A stretch of DNA of 31,338 nt from Candidatus Gastranaerophilales bacterium (GTDB taxonomy: Bacteria > Cyanobacteriota > Vampirovibrionia > Gastranaerophilales > Gastranaerophilaceae): contig CAAGGG010000033.1 of the NCBI GenBank assembly GCA_900769355.1, forward strand, positions 1-31,338. The letters run 5' to 3'. This document shows, in pieces, positions 1 to 9,150 of this stretch. The first letter of the stretch is position 1, and each line of letters starts with the position of its first letter. A program made the position numbers and the translations under genes. Below the pieces are notes generated by a model. It was not told the DNA's origin and did not search any database. It saw only the letters and a program-made list of their open reading frames with translations.

Positions 1-225
1 AAACATGGAATAACATTTTTGAATATGCATTACAGGAGTGAGTGTATTTTAGGTTTGAGAGATAAAGTAAATATCCGCTACAGTTTATTTGACCTTTCAA
101 AAATTCACGTTTATTCAACCAAGGGTGAATTTTTGTGTGTTGCTCATAGAGTTAAAAAAGTTCATCCGATGGCAAGAGTTCTTGGAACTGTTAAGGATAT
201 GGAAGAATACAGACAACAGTATTGA
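1..225 (+). pseudogene. C-terminal fragment of a Mu-type transposase
   Basis: The reading frame is open from the first base, so the gene enters from outside the window and only about 74 residues are visible. The fragment contains a GLRDKVNIRYSLFDLSKIHV stretch followed by HPMARVLGTVKDMEE, which is the pattern of the small beta-barrel domain at the C-terminus of Mu/Tn552-type transposases (Mu_transpos_C). In relatives I know, the protein continues with a basic helical tail, whereas here it stops right after the EEYRQQY stretch, so it is probably truncated. The next gene is not a MuB/TnsC-type partner, which also suggests a relic. A second relic of the same kind of transposase lies at 8128-8949. 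Family assignment is fairly sure; whether the upstream part is intact cannot be seen. Confidence 0.7.
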
Positions 226-318
226 TATAAAAATGATTTTTATGAATATATGTAAAAAATAGAATTTATATATAGCAAAAATATTCTTTATGAGATTTAA
301 TATGAAAAAAGGTAATTT

Positions 319-1875
319 ATGAAGGTTGCTAACGTTTATTATCAAGAGTATAACTTTAAGCAAAATAGGAATAATACTCAAAATGCTCACAAAGATACAC
401 CGCTAAATCAGACAGGCTCACTTGTTCCGATGATATTGAATATTTCTGTAGTTCAAAATAATGCTCCATTCCATAGGATTGAGAAAACACATAACAAAAA
501 TGAATTTCTCGCATTTACAGGAGAAGATGATAAAAAAACTTGGACGCAAGTTACTGCCAAGGCAAAGAATATTACTGAAAAAATAGTAAATAAAACGAAA
601 AATTCTTTTGCACATATTCAGTCTCTTTTTCAAACTAATATAGAACTTCCGGAAGAAGAAGAGGCTTTTCTAAATGATTATTTAATGAATGAAGAAAAAA
701 TTAATGAAAAATATGATAAAAAAATTGCAGAGATAAAAGATAACTTTTGGGATAACTTTACTAATCATTCAGAAAAAAAACGTCAAAAAATTAGAGATGA
801 AAAAGAAAAAGCTTTAAAAATATCATACTTGTATCAAAATGCTTTTGAACAAAGGGAAAAAGAAGCAATTGAAAATAGAAAAATTTTCTATGAACTTGCA
901 AAACAATTAAATATGAGTAAAGAAATCATAGTTGCATTTGAAAAATCACAAGAATTAAGTAAACGAAGACTTGATATTATAAAGAGAAAAAAGGAATTTT
1001 TGGATAAAAAAGGATTTAGTCAAATTGCGGGTTACATAAATGAAAAAGAAAAACTTTCTAAAAGTTTTTTAGATCTAATTGATGATGAAAAAGCTGGAAA
1101 ATCCTTAAAGAAATTAATTCCGAATGCAATATTGTTTTATGGACCTACGGGATGTGGAAAAACCACTTTTGTTAAAGCTCTTGCAGATGAAGCTGACTGT
1201 AACCTCAAAATAATACATTGTAGAGGACCACAAAAAGAAAAAGAACAACAACTTTACAATACTTTGGTTGGATATACCGATACAGATGAATATGGAAATG
1301 ATATTGAAGTCTCTGGTTTACTGGAAAAAGCTCAAAAGAATTTTGAAAAAACAGACAGACGAACTATTATTCTTATAGATGAATTTGATCGATTTTTCGG
1401 AAAAGATGTTTCTTCCAAGTTTATAAACACAATGAAAGGAATTTTAGAAAATTGTTCAGAAGACTATCATGTTACATTTTTTCTAACATCTAATAAACCG
1501 CAAAAAATTCCTTATGAGTTAAGGAATTCTCATAGAATTGCTCCAACTTATTCTATTGACCCTCCTAATCAAGAAAATACTGTCGCTGTAATTGAACACT
1601 ATCTTCAAGGTTGCGATACGGAAAACTTGGACTATAATACTATTTTAAAAGAATTATTTAAATTCGCTCCAGATGAAATATATAGCAACACACATTTAAA
1701 AGTAATTTGTGAAATTGCCACAGATGAGGTAAAACCAGATAATAGCCCACTAACAACAGATATGTTTCTTCAAGCAATAAAACAATATAACAAATCTAAT
1801 GATGACAGCAATTTGCTAAGGGTTACAAAAGACTATTTAAAACAATACGAGAATGATAAAGAAAATATAGGATAA
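319..1875 (+). CDS. AAA+ ATPase with coiled-coil N-terminal region (lineage-specific)
   Basis: This 518-aa protein has a C-terminal AAA+ module: Walker A GPTGCGKT at residues 275-282, Walker B IILIDEFD at 350-357, and a sensor-1 Asn392 in FFLTSNKP, so it should bind and hydrolyse ATP. Residues about 110-250 are rich in Lys and Glu and look like a long coiled coil. The N-terminus begins MKVANVYYQ and carries LAFTG at 64-68, a signature shared with several proteins nearby. The start follows an AAAAGG ribosome binding site. The gene ends 10 bases before the next gene, so the two probably form one operon. The AAA+ core resembles the one encoded at 4091-6442, including an x(D/Y)xYSN motif after sensor 1. 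The substrate is unknown; it could be a remodeller of envelope or cytoskeletal complexes. ATPase call is firm, role is not. Confidence 0.85.
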   Translation: MKVANVYYQEYNFKQNRNNTQNAHKDTPLNQTGSLVPMILNISVVQNNAPFHRIEKTHNKNEFLAFTGEDDKKTWTQVTAKAKNITEKIVNKTKNSFAHIQSLFQTNIELPEEEEAFLNDYLMNEEKINEKYDKKIAEIKDNFWDNFTNHSEKKRQKIRDEKEKALKISYLYQNAFEQREKEAIENRKIFYELAKQLNMSKEIIVAFEKSQELSKRRLDIIKRKKEFLDKKGFSQIAGYINEKEKLSKSFLDLIDDEKAGKSLKKLIPNAILFYGPTGCGKTTFVKALADEADCNLKIIHCRGPQKEKEQQLYNTLVGYTDTDEYGNDIEVSGLLEKAQKNFEKTDRRTIILIDEFDRFFGKDVSSKFINTMKGILENCSEDYHVTFFLTSNKPQKIPYELRNSHRIAPTYSIDPPNQENTVAVIEHYLQGCDTENLDYNTILKELFKFAPDEIYSNTHLKVICEIATDEVKPDNSPLTTDMFLQAIKQYNKSNDDSNLLRVTKDYLKQYENDKENIG

Positions 1876-1885
1876 GAACAATAAA

Positions 1886-3691
1886 ATGATGATTTCAAAA
1901 ATTACAACAATAAATAGTAATAATAGTAAAAATAAGAGGCGAAAAATATTGGAAACTACTGCTATTTTAGCAGGAACGACAGCAATTTTCCCTGCCGGAT
2001 TTTTAGTTGCTGATAATTTTAGTAACAGTAAACGAAATTATACAAAAAAAGTTGAAGAAGAAATCAATAAATATAAAAAGACTGTTGAAAAAAGAACAAA
2101 TGCAGGATTAAACTTATTGAACAGACTTGGTAACCAAGCTAATGCTAGTGAAAAGGAAGAAGTTAGAGCATTAGTAGAGCAAGTTGAAAAAGCAAAATTA
2201 GAAAACCGACTTGTCCCATTAAAACAAATTAGAAAAATGTATCTCAAAAATGGATTAAAAATTTCTGCTGGTTTTGGGATAAGCATTGGAGTAATTACGT
2301 TAGCACTAAAAAATGCTTATGAAAATCATAAATCTAATCAGATAGATAAATCACCTAACACAAATAACACTACCGTAAATCTTGAGGCTTTTTCAAATAA
2401 AAAAAAACAAATAAATTTTACTGGAATTGTAGATAAAATTGCAAATGAATTGAATTCACAACAGTTAAAAAAATTTCATGACTATATCAATGGAATATTA
2501 CCATTACCAACTATTGAAGAAATGAAACTAGCTCAACAAATTGCGAAAGTAAGAATTAAGGATTGGCCAAAAGGTATTAAAGATACTTTTAGTGCTAAAT
2601 TTCTTAAACCTTCTTCAGACGAAAAATATCAAACTTTTTTACTTAAACAAGAGATTGAAATTCCGCCAGAACCTCCAATGTATTATAGAAATTATGATAA
2701 ATTGTTTAATACAAAACGATATCAAGCTTATTTAACGTGGCCCAAATATATAGACCAATCTGCAAGATATGAACGAATGGAAAATATTATAAAAAGAGAA
2801 AGAATAAGAAGTTACGCACAAGAAAAAGCCTTATTTGAACAACTTGCAAAGAAAGAACTATCTTTAGCTTGTGTTAAATATAGAATAAATGACGAATTTT
2901 TAAAACCTTTTAATAGCAATGAAAAAAGAATTAAAATTCCTGATGCACTTATGGTTCAAGGAGAAAATAAAGACGAAACTATTGAAACATTAAAATGGAT
3001 TGTTGGCAAGTCTGACTCTAACTATACATATATTGAAGACAAAAATGAGCCCAACAATATTCGCTTGAATCAAATTCTTACTGTATTGGAGGAAGCAGAA
3101 GAAAATTATAAGAAAAATGGGAAACGAACCCTTTTATGGATTGAAAATTTTGAAAAATTACTAATAAATACTTCTGAAAATGAAGATGTTATTGGGGATT
3201 TAAAAGACATGCTAGATAAAATAAGCAAACAATATAAAACGACAATTATATTTAGTTGTATTGATACAAAAAAACTAAATCCAGTAGTGCTACAACCACA
3301 TCGAGTTAAAATATATAATCTTTCTAACGAAACTCCATTAGAAGAACTAAAAAAAATTCAGAAAGAATATATTTTATCTAATATAAAAAATTTACAAAAT
3401 AGTGATGGATATAGATTTAAGTATACACCATTTGAAAATAATTTTGTTGATTTATACTTAGGAGATTTTTCATGCAGACCAGACATTTTATGGGTTGATT
3501 CGCAAAATGCAGAAGCAATTAAAGCAGTAATTAAAAATTTTGATACAATAAAAAAGATTCCAAAATTCAAAGATATTAAATCATTAAAATTCCCTAAACC
3601 GAACGATTTAAAAGATTTTGATAACAATAAATTAATGTGTTCAGGAAATATTACAAAAGATGGTAAAGTTATTTATGAATATTTTGTATAA
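1886..3691 (+). CDS. Membrane-anchored AAA-like protein with degenerate ATPase motifs
   Basis: This 601-aa protein has two hydrophobic segments (about 21-43 and 126-144) separated by a charged helical stretch, then INFTG at 176-180, a Tyr/Pro-rich middle and a C-terminal domain that aligns by eye with AAA+ domains. At the Walker A position it reads GENKDETI (359-366), so the P-loop glycine and the essential lysine are gone. At Walker B it reads LLWIENFE (416-423), with Asn in place of the catalytic Glu. It is therefore probably a non-hydrolysing pseudo-ATPase, perhaps a partner or membrane anchor for the active ATPase encoded 10 bases upstream. Either of two adjacent ATG codons could start it. 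The function is not known from any family I recognise. Confidence 0.75.
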   Translation: MMISKITTINSNNSKNKRRKILETTAILAGTTAIFPAGFLVADNFSNSKRNYTKKVEEEINKYKKTVEKRTNAGLNLLNRLGNQANASEKEEVRALVEQVEKAKLENRLVPLKQIRKMYLKNGLKISAGFGISIGVITLALKNAYENHKSNQIDKSPNTNNTTVNLEAFSNKKKQINFTGIVDKIANELNSQQLKKFHDYINGILPLPTIEEMKLAQQIAKVRIKDWPKGIKDTFSAKFLKPSSDEKYQTFLLKQEIEIPPEPPMYYRNYDKLFNTKRYQAYLTWPKYIDQSARYERMENIIKRERIRSYAQEKALFEQLAKKELSLACVKYRINDEFLKPFNSNEKRIKIPDALMVQGENKDETIETLKWIVGKSDSNYTYIEDKNEPNNIRLNQILTVLEEAEENYKKNGKRTLLWIENFEKLLINTSENEDVIGDLKDMLDKISKQYKTTIIFSCIDTKKLNPVVLQPHRVKIYNLSNETPLEELKKIQKEYILSNIKNLQNSDGYRFKYTPFENNFVDLYLGDFSCRPDILWVDSQNAEAIKAVIKNFDTIKKIPKFKDIKSLKFPKPNDLKDFDNNKLMCSGNITKDGKVIYEYFV

Positions 3692-3731
3692 ATATAAACC
3701 TCAAATATAAATGGAAGCTTGGGTTTCCGAA

Positions 3732-4097
3732 CTATATAACGACATTTATACCATTTTTTTTATATAAGTTAAATTTTTTACTTTCATCATTTAAAACACG
3801 TTTTTTATTTTTCAAATTATCTAATATTACCCCAAATCCAACTATATTACCGATCATTAGCGCAAATAGCTCATCTCCATACATTGATCTGTTTTTTGGT
3901 TTTAGTAAATATGGAAAAAATAATAAATCTAATATACCTAATATTCCTATGGCTTTATAATTACCAAACTTATGGGTTTTGTCATAAACATATTCATCTA
4001 ATTTTTTAGATGTTTCATTTATTTTGACTTCTTTTTGAGAAGTTTTTAAATTTTTATATTCATTTATTGTGGAACGTGATGGAATACTTATTAGCAT
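3732..4097 (-). CDS. Small membrane protein, unknown function
   Basis: The 121-aa product has a charged N-terminal half and two hydrophobic stretches (around residues 48-66 and 76-93) separated by a short KPKNRSMYGDE loop, so it is probably a hairpin inner-membrane protein with both ends on the same side. Its ATG overlaps the stop codon of the upstream 783-aa ATPase gene (ATGCTAA), which implies translational coupling and a shared role with that ATPase. I do not recognise the family. The gene ends about 40 bases from the convergent gene ending at 3691. Confidence 0.65.
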   Translation of the reverse strand: MLISIPSRSTINEYKNLKTSQKEVKINETSKKLDEYVYDKTHKFGNYKAIGILGILDLLFFPYLLKPKNRSMYGDELFALMIGNIVGFGVILDNLKNKKRVLNDESKKFNLYKKNGINVVI

Positions 4098-6442
4098 TTT
4101 TCGGACTCCTCTAATTGGTTTTGTTCTTTCTGGAATTTATTATTTATTTCTTTTGATATACAAGGTTTTGTTCCTTTAATTATTGAAACAAAATCCTGTT
4201 GAGAACAAGGGGTTGGAAGTTTTTGAGTAATAATAGTTTGAATTTGAGCATTGCTGTATGCATAATCCGGTTTAACTTTTTCAAATTCTTCTGTGATTTC
4301 ATCTAAATTGTATCCGTCAATTGGTTTATTATTAACATAATATTGGACAATATTTTTGATATCATCTTTTGAAGCAACTCCCATTGGAACGGTTACATCT
4401 GTTTTATCCAGAATTTTGGGATTAATATCTAACGGATTATTGGTTGTTAAAAATATAGTTGTATGATATTTTTTTGCACAGTTATTTGTTAATTCTAAAA
4501 ATTCATTTAAAAGTTTCGGATTATCATTAAGAAATCCATCAAACTCGTTTAACTGAATAATAGAATACCTTTTATTAGTTTGGTAACTTTGTTCAGCTCT
4601 TTCCATTTGGCTTTTTAACCAGTCAAAAATTTTCTTTTCATTGCCCATCCCGAGATTTTTGTTACGGAATTTTGCGCCTGTATCTTCCGCAATTGCGGTG
4701 CCTATTGCTGTTTTCCCCGAACCACTCGGACCATAGAATAATAAAATATTTGGAACCTCTTTTTCAGCTTTTGCTTTTACCGGTTTAATGTAAGACAAAT
4801 TTAATAATGCTTTTGTTTTGTCATAACCTGCAATTCTTGCTAATGCGTGATTTGAACGAGTTTTTTGTATTAAATCATTTTTTGTTTTAGTGATAATGGT
4901 ATTTAATGTCTCATCTAATTCTTTTTTCTTAGCAGGATCAATTGTATTATTTAATTTTATACCTTTTTGGTTTTCCGCTGCTAGTTTTTTCTGTGCCTCA
5001 ATTTTTGATTTTTTTAATATTGTACAATTTCGTTTTCTCCATTTGTCTGCAAGAATTGTAGTCATATCACTTGTCGTAAAGGCAAGATTAATCAATAAAT
5101 CTTTATCTTTAAATTGTCTGATAAAGTCTCTGGTATTCAAATCTTCCAGATGAATTTTATTTATAATTTCCTGTTCAATATCTCGAAATTCTTTAAAAAG
5201 TTCCGGAGTATTATTCAAATCTTCTTGTATTTTTTTGATTGCATCAATAGCGTCTTCTTTTATAACACTATCTTCGGGAATATTTAATGTTTCATAGAAA
5301 ATAGTATTCATTAGTGCTATTCCAACTAGATTTTTGAAATATTCTTTTTTTTGAGCTTCATCCATATTTTTTGCTGTTAATACTCCTTGCATAAGCGAAA
5401 CCGTAAATATGGTTCCAGCTCTTGGTAAATTAATATTATCGGTCAGAGTATGCATTATATCTCCAAGAAGAGAAACATTTTCTTTTGGAATTTTATTTAA
5501 TGCTTCTTGAACATCAGAGTAGCTTGTCGGATCAAGAAAACTATCATCGTGGAAATGTAAAAGTCCCATTGATGCGGCATAAATTGCAGCTGAAATTGCT
5601 TGAGTTTTTGGATTCATTTGGTTTTGTTCAACAGATTTTACATAACCCCAACCCATTTTCTCCGTAAGAGCAGTACTCAAAGATGCATTTACTGCTCTAA
5701 CTGCTCCTGTTATTGCACCAGAGCCTGTTCCAGTTGTTGCAACATGTCCGCCAATTCCTAACCAGCTAGTTAAAACTTGCGCTCCTCTTACTCCTATATA
5801 AGAGCCCATTACATATTGCTTACCAGCATAGATGAGACTTGCTTTCATGTTAACATTTAGAAGATTTTGCAGACTCAAGAACATAAGTGCCTGTGTCCCT
5901 CGTAAAAAAGGGGTGTCTGCTCCGATTGCGGCTCCTTCTCCCATTGCAGCAGAAAAAGTGCCACATGCCGCTGCGGCAGAATGAATTATTAAATGACATT
6001 TTGATTTTTGCTCAGGGGTTAAATTTTGTCCGAATGTTATGTTTGAACTATACTGTCTATCGGTTTGTGCTAGCGCTGGAAATGCTTGTAGAATTTCTTT
6101 TAGACCTTCTACTTTCTCTTTTTCTTTTTTAGATAATCCTGATTTATTGTTAAGTTCTAAAAGTTCTGCCTGTGCACGTTCTCTGATGAAGCACATCAAA
6201 TATGCTTTCGCTTTCGGGTTTGACATAACTTTTGAGAAACTTTGTTCATCTTCAAAAAGTTTTCCATCATTATCCAGTTTTTGATTATAATAATTTTTGG
6301 CAAAAGTATAATTGTAAAACTTATCTGGCTCAATTTGTGCCTGTGCATTATCAGATTGCGAACCAACAGAGTTCCCAAAGTTTCTAAATGGTATACTTGT
6401 TTTACGTCTCGTCACCTGATAACTTATTGGCGCAACTTTCAC
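4091..6442 (-). CDS. AAA+ ATPase with glycine-rich hydrophobic middle domain
   Basis: The 783-aa protein begins MKVAPISYQ and has IPFRNFG at 17-23, the lineage N-terminal signature. Residues about 150-272 form an Ala/Gly-rich hydrophobic region that runs from a LIIHSAAAAC segment through GAAIGADTPFLRGTQ to ALTEKMGWGYV. This spacing resembles the DUF697-type helical membrane domain found beside GTPases. The C-terminus is an AAA+ module with Walker A GPSGSGKT at 571-578, Walker B IIQLNEFD at 628-635 and sensor-1 TIFLTTNNP. The Walker B aspartate is replaced by Asn632 while Glu633 is kept, so activity may be altered. It lies second in a minus-strand operon, 9 bases after the 406-aa gene and overlapping the small membrane gene. 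The biological role is unknown. Confidence 0.82.
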   Translation of the reverse strand: MKVAPISYQVTRRKTSIPFRNFGNSVGSQSDNAQAQIEPDKFYNYTFAKNYYNQKLDNDGKLFEDEQSFSKVMSNPKAKAYLMCFIRERAQAELLELNNKSGLSKKEKEKVEGLKEILQAFPALAQTDRQYSSNITFGQNLTPEQKSKCHLIIHSAAAACGTFSAAMGEGAAIGADTPFLRGTQALMFLSLQNLLNVNMKASLIYAGKQYVMGSYIGVRGAQVLTSWLGIGGHVATTGTGSGAITGAVRAVNASLSTALTEKMGWGYVKSVEQNQMNPKTQAISAAIYAASMGLLHFHDDSFLDPTSYSDVQEALNKIPKENVSLLGDIMHTLTDNINLPRAGTIFTVSLMQGVLTAKNMDEAQKKEYFKNLVGIALMNTIFYETLNIPEDSVIKEDAIDAIKKIQEDLNNTPELFKEFRDIEQEIINKIHLEDLNTRDFIRQFKDKDLLINLAFTTSDMTTILADKWRKRNCTILKKSKIEAQKKLAAENQKGIKLNNTIDPAKKKELDETLNTIITKTKNDLIQKTRSNHALARIAGYDKTKALLNLSYIKPVKAKAEKEVPNILLFYGPSGSGKTAIGTAIAEDTGAKFRNKNLGMGNEKKIFDWLKSQMERAEQSYQTNKRYSIIQLNEFDGFLNDNPKLLNEFLELTNNCAKKYHTTIFLTTNNPLDINPKILDKTDVTVPMGVASKDDIKNIVQYYVNNKPIDGYNLDEITEEFEKVKPDYAYSNAQIQTIITQKLPTPCSQQDFVSIIKGTKPCISKEINNKFQKEQNQLEESEKC

Positions 6443-6451
6443 TTTTACCTC

Positions 6452-7672
6452 CTAAATACCTTCCGCGATATCTCTTATAGTATCAAGGAATGAAGTATGT
6501 AGTTCCGGATTTGTTACAGTTTCCACAATTGCATCATTTGTAATTACGTCTGCAACATCTGAGTGGTTTTCAGTTATTCTGTGTAAAAATTCTGTGAGAT
6601 TCTCTGTGTGAGCAGTGAAGGAAGAAGCTTGAACCGGGTGATTTTCAAGTAAATATTCTTTCATTTTTATTTTTTCGCAAAAATCAGAAATTTCTCCTAA
6701 CGAATCTGTTTTTAAATGATATTTATCAAGTACAGCTTTTAAATTTTCATCTAATCCGATTTTTGACATACTTCCATCTGCTTTTTCTATTGTTACTATT
6801 TCGCGGCCAAAAATATCATAAGATTTAGAATGGTCGTAAGGATAGTTTTCGTGAGGTTTCAGCGGATTGAAAAAATCAATAATTTTTTGAGTAACAGATC
6901 TGTTATCGTTAGGAACAGCTATTCTATCCCCAAAATTCTCTGGAATTTTCTGTTCCATAGGTAAATGTTTAATATAGGGACTATCTTCCGGTGCATATCC
7001 GTTTTTTTCAATGTATGCTTCTCTTGAAGGTGTAATTCTTACATAAGAAGAGTTTCCACTCATTGAAGAACCTTTAAAGTTTGGAGAAGATAAAGCCGGT
7101 ATTGCAACATTTTCAAATACCCCATCTGCATTTTCAATAAATGACATTTGGTTGTCAGGGTCAATAATTACACCGTGTTCCAAGTCAATATATTTATTAT
7201 TTGCTAAATCAATATCAACGGAACCGTCATAATTTTTAAATACTCCACGTTCAACATCTGCAACATCATATCTGTTTGCATCAATATCAATAGGAGTTCC
7301 ATCAATTTTTAAAATTCCATCTTCTGCATTTGCCGTAATTTTATCTGTTTTTAATTCATCAACACTCATCAGGTATGATCCGTCCGGAAGGAAAATATCT
7401 TTGACATCCATATTCTTCATCAGATACGCACTACCGGCAATAGATAAGATTAATGGTGCTCCAACAACTCCGATTGCAGCTAAATCTCCTGCAACATCTT
7501 TTATTTTTTCTTTGTTAATTTTTTCCCCAAAGGGAACATCGTTTGTCGATTTAACAAATATATCTGACTGCAAATTGGTTATCGGCGAAGAAACTCTTTG
7601 ACCAGAGAAATTGTTTGTTCCTTGACTTTGAATTGAACTACCATTAAAAAATGTATTAAATAGAACTTTCAT
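6452..7672 (-). CDS. Membrane-anchored protein of unknown function, first gene of the ATPase operon
   Basis: The 406-aa protein starts MKVLFNTFFN after a clear AGGAGGG ribosome binding site. It carries NNFSGQ at 20-25 and VPFGE at 46-50, the Phe-x-Gly type signature seen in its neighbours. A single hydrophobic segment (about 61-86, VAGDLAAIGVVGAPLILSIA) should anchor it in the membrane. After it comes an acidic, repeat-like region (about 95-190) of short Asp-Gly turns such as DGTPIDIDANRYD and YDGSVDIDLANN, which suggests a beta-rich exposed domain. The C-terminal part is helical. I do not recognise a known domain. Its place at the head of the operon makes it a likely membrane partner of the 783-aa AAA+ protein. 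Confidence 0.7.
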   Translation of the reverse strand: MKVLFNTFFNGSSIQSQGTNNFSGQRVSSPITNLQSDIFVKSTNDVPFGEKINKEKIKDVAGDLAAIGVVGAPLILSIAGSAYLMKNMDVKDIFLPDGSYLMSVDELKTDKITANAEDGILKIDGTPIDIDANRYDVADVERGVFKNYDGSVDIDLANNKYIDLEHGVIIDPDNQMSFIENADGVFENVAIPALSSPNFKGSSMSGNSSYVRITPSREAYIEKNGYAPEDSPYIKHLPMEQKIPENFGDRIAVPNDNRSVTQKIIDFFNPLKPHENYPYDHSKSYDIFGREIVTIEKADGSMSKIGLDENLKAVLDKYHLKTDSLGEISDFCEKIKMKEYLLENHPVQASSFTAHTENLTEFLHRITENHSDVADVITNDAIVETVTNPELHTSFLDTIRDIAEGI

Positions 7673-7772
7673 ATACCCTCCTAAACTTTTTCTGTTAAAC
7701 CATAAACAAAAAACATTTTGCTAGATATAAAAGTGAGACTTAATAAATATTTACAAAATTTTGGAGGTGAAT

Positions 7773-8138
7773 TCAAGAAGCAATCGCAACACTAAGTTGT
7801 TCGAATTTTTCATTTGGTGTTAAATACCCCAGAACTTTCATTGGTCGATTGTTTATCCAGTTCTCAACATATTTAATCTGCTTCATACTTATCTTACCAA
7901 AATCTGTTCTTTTTGGGAAGAACCTTCTAATTATTCCGTTAATATTTTCCACTGTTCCCTTTTCCCAACTGTGATACGGCTTACAAAAGTAACTTTTTGT
8001 GTTAAAAATTTTGTTAATTTTTTCGTGCATACTGAACTCACTTCCATTGTCATATGTTATACAAAACGGACACAATGCTCGGAAGTGGTGTTCCAATTTA
8101 TCATCTTCGGAGTTAATGTGTTCCTTGATGAAAGATAG
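7773..8138 (-). pseudogene. IS30-family transposase, C-terminal fragment
   Basis: About 121 codons remain of a gene normally around 320-400 codons. The frame is open from 8138 and runs to a stop at 7773. It contains TYDNGSEF, with the second catalytic Asp, then YFCKPYHSWEKGTVENING, with the catalytic Glu, followed by the RRFFPKRTDF and NNRPMKVLGYLTPNE motifs that end IS30-type transposases. The N-terminal helix-turn-helix and first Asp are missing, because the frame breaks exactly where the plus-strand Mu-type relic begins. The element end downstream of the stop (around 7700-7770) cannot be matched to a second inverted repeat. It is a dead remnant. Confidence 0.85.
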
Positions 8139-8949
8139 TTATATAAATATAAGCAAAGCTTTTAGCTCCTCACTCGTTGAAAGAATTGGTACAAGTACCA
8201 GTCTTAACTCGTTCGTCCCTATTAAACAAATAGCAGAGGCAAAAGGTTTAAAAAGCACTCGTTCTTTACGATTAGAGAATAATAAACCTGAAAGTAAATA
8301 TATCTCTCGTGAAGTTAAAGTCAATGGAGGATCTTCTTATGAAATTTTGTTTTCCAGTTTAGAACCTGAACTTCAACAAAAACTTAGAGAAGCAAAAAAC
8401 AAATCAACAGAACTTGTTCCTTTGAATTACAAATCTGAAACTCTTGTAACAGATAAAGCCAAACTGACTCGAAATCATAGAATGAATATTGTAAAAGCTG
8501 CTCTTGAAAAACGAAAAAATTACAAAACAATAAAAGAGTCTGATTCTGACTTTTTAGATTTGTACAATACAGGATTGTTTTTGCCAAAAGCATATAATTT
8601 TCTTGGCTCAATTTCAATCGGAACACTTCGCAGACACCCGTTGGCTTTTTAGATTTGAAATCAACAGCATTAATTGGTTATGAAATTATGATGACTGAGA
8701 GTACACAATGTATAGCTTCGGCACTCCGAAATTCAATAATCAATTTAGGTATGATCCCGAAAATAGTTTATCAAGATAATGGTCGAGCTTTTAAATCAAA
8801 ATTTTTTCAAAACAATGATTTTGATGAAAACATATTCAACGGAGTCTATGCAAATTTAAACATCCACTCCGTTTTTGCAAAACCATATAATGCCAGAGCA
8901 AAAGTTATTGAACGATTTTTCTTGGAATTTCAAGAAGAGTTGGAAAAGG
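8128..8949 (+). pseudogene. Mu-type transposase with internal deletion
   Basis: The 5' part (to 8652) encodes an N-terminal DNA-binding region (FVPIKQIAEAKGLKSTRSLR, then KYISREVKVNGGSSYEI) and ends in a stop after GTLRRHPLAF. A second part, in another frame and readable from about 8643, encodes the rest of the DDE catalytic domain: FLDLKSTALIGYEI, the second Asp in YQDNGRAFKS, and the Glu in KVIERFFLEF. The segment that should hold the first catalytic Asp is missing between them. Homology fades after EELEK near 8949, so the C-terminal beta-barrel domain is missing too; a domain of that kind is at window positions 1-225. The real start is uncertain, since 8128-8200 may be junction sequence with the IS30 fragment. 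Confidence 0.8.
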
Positions 8950-9043
8950 GAATAGTCAAACCATTTGTTCTAAATAATCAAAGCATGTGTCCTTTTACAG
9001 TGGCATATTTTATTATGTATATTTATAAGTTCAACTGCAACTC

Positions 9044-9074
9044 GGAAGGGAGCTACCGCTCCAATTCCTTACCT
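9044..9074. repeat. Palindromic intergenic repeat, copy 1
   Basis: GGAA-GGAGC (9044-9053) pairs with GCTCC-TTCC (9058-9068), followed by TTACCT. A near-identical 31-base unit lies at 10050-10080 in the same orientation. The two copies flank the cupin/MarR operon. Confidence 0.7.
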
Positions 9075-9122
9075 GTTCTTGCTCCTGTGTTGATTATCAT
9101 TTTATACTTTTATTTCAGATTA

Positions 9123-9147
9123 AAAAGGGGCAAGATTGCCCCTTTCA
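9123..9147 (-). terminator. Terminator of the MarR/cupin operon
   Basis: AAAGGGGC (9125-9132) and GCCCCTTT (9139-9146) form an 8-bp GC-rich stem with a 6-base loop. On the minus strand the stem is followed by a run of T. It sits just after the cupin stop codon. Confidence 0.8.
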
Positions 9148-9150
9148 ATT

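Noticed and set aside
115..390. Minus-strand frame of 91 codons rich in Ile, Leu and Phe
   Set aside because: It overlaps the transposase fragment and the start of the 518-aa gene; the hydrophobicity comes from reading AT-rich DNA on the other strand.
319..1875. MuB/TnsC-type transposition ATPase, because it follows a Mu-type transposase fragment
   Set aside because: The N-terminal signature and AAA+ core match the other lineage-specific ATPase of the window, not MuB or TnsC.
5887..6493. Several plus-strand frames opposite the 783-aa ATPase gene
   Set aside because: The minus-strand gene has clear AAA+ motifs and operon context; these are shadows without ribosome binding sites.
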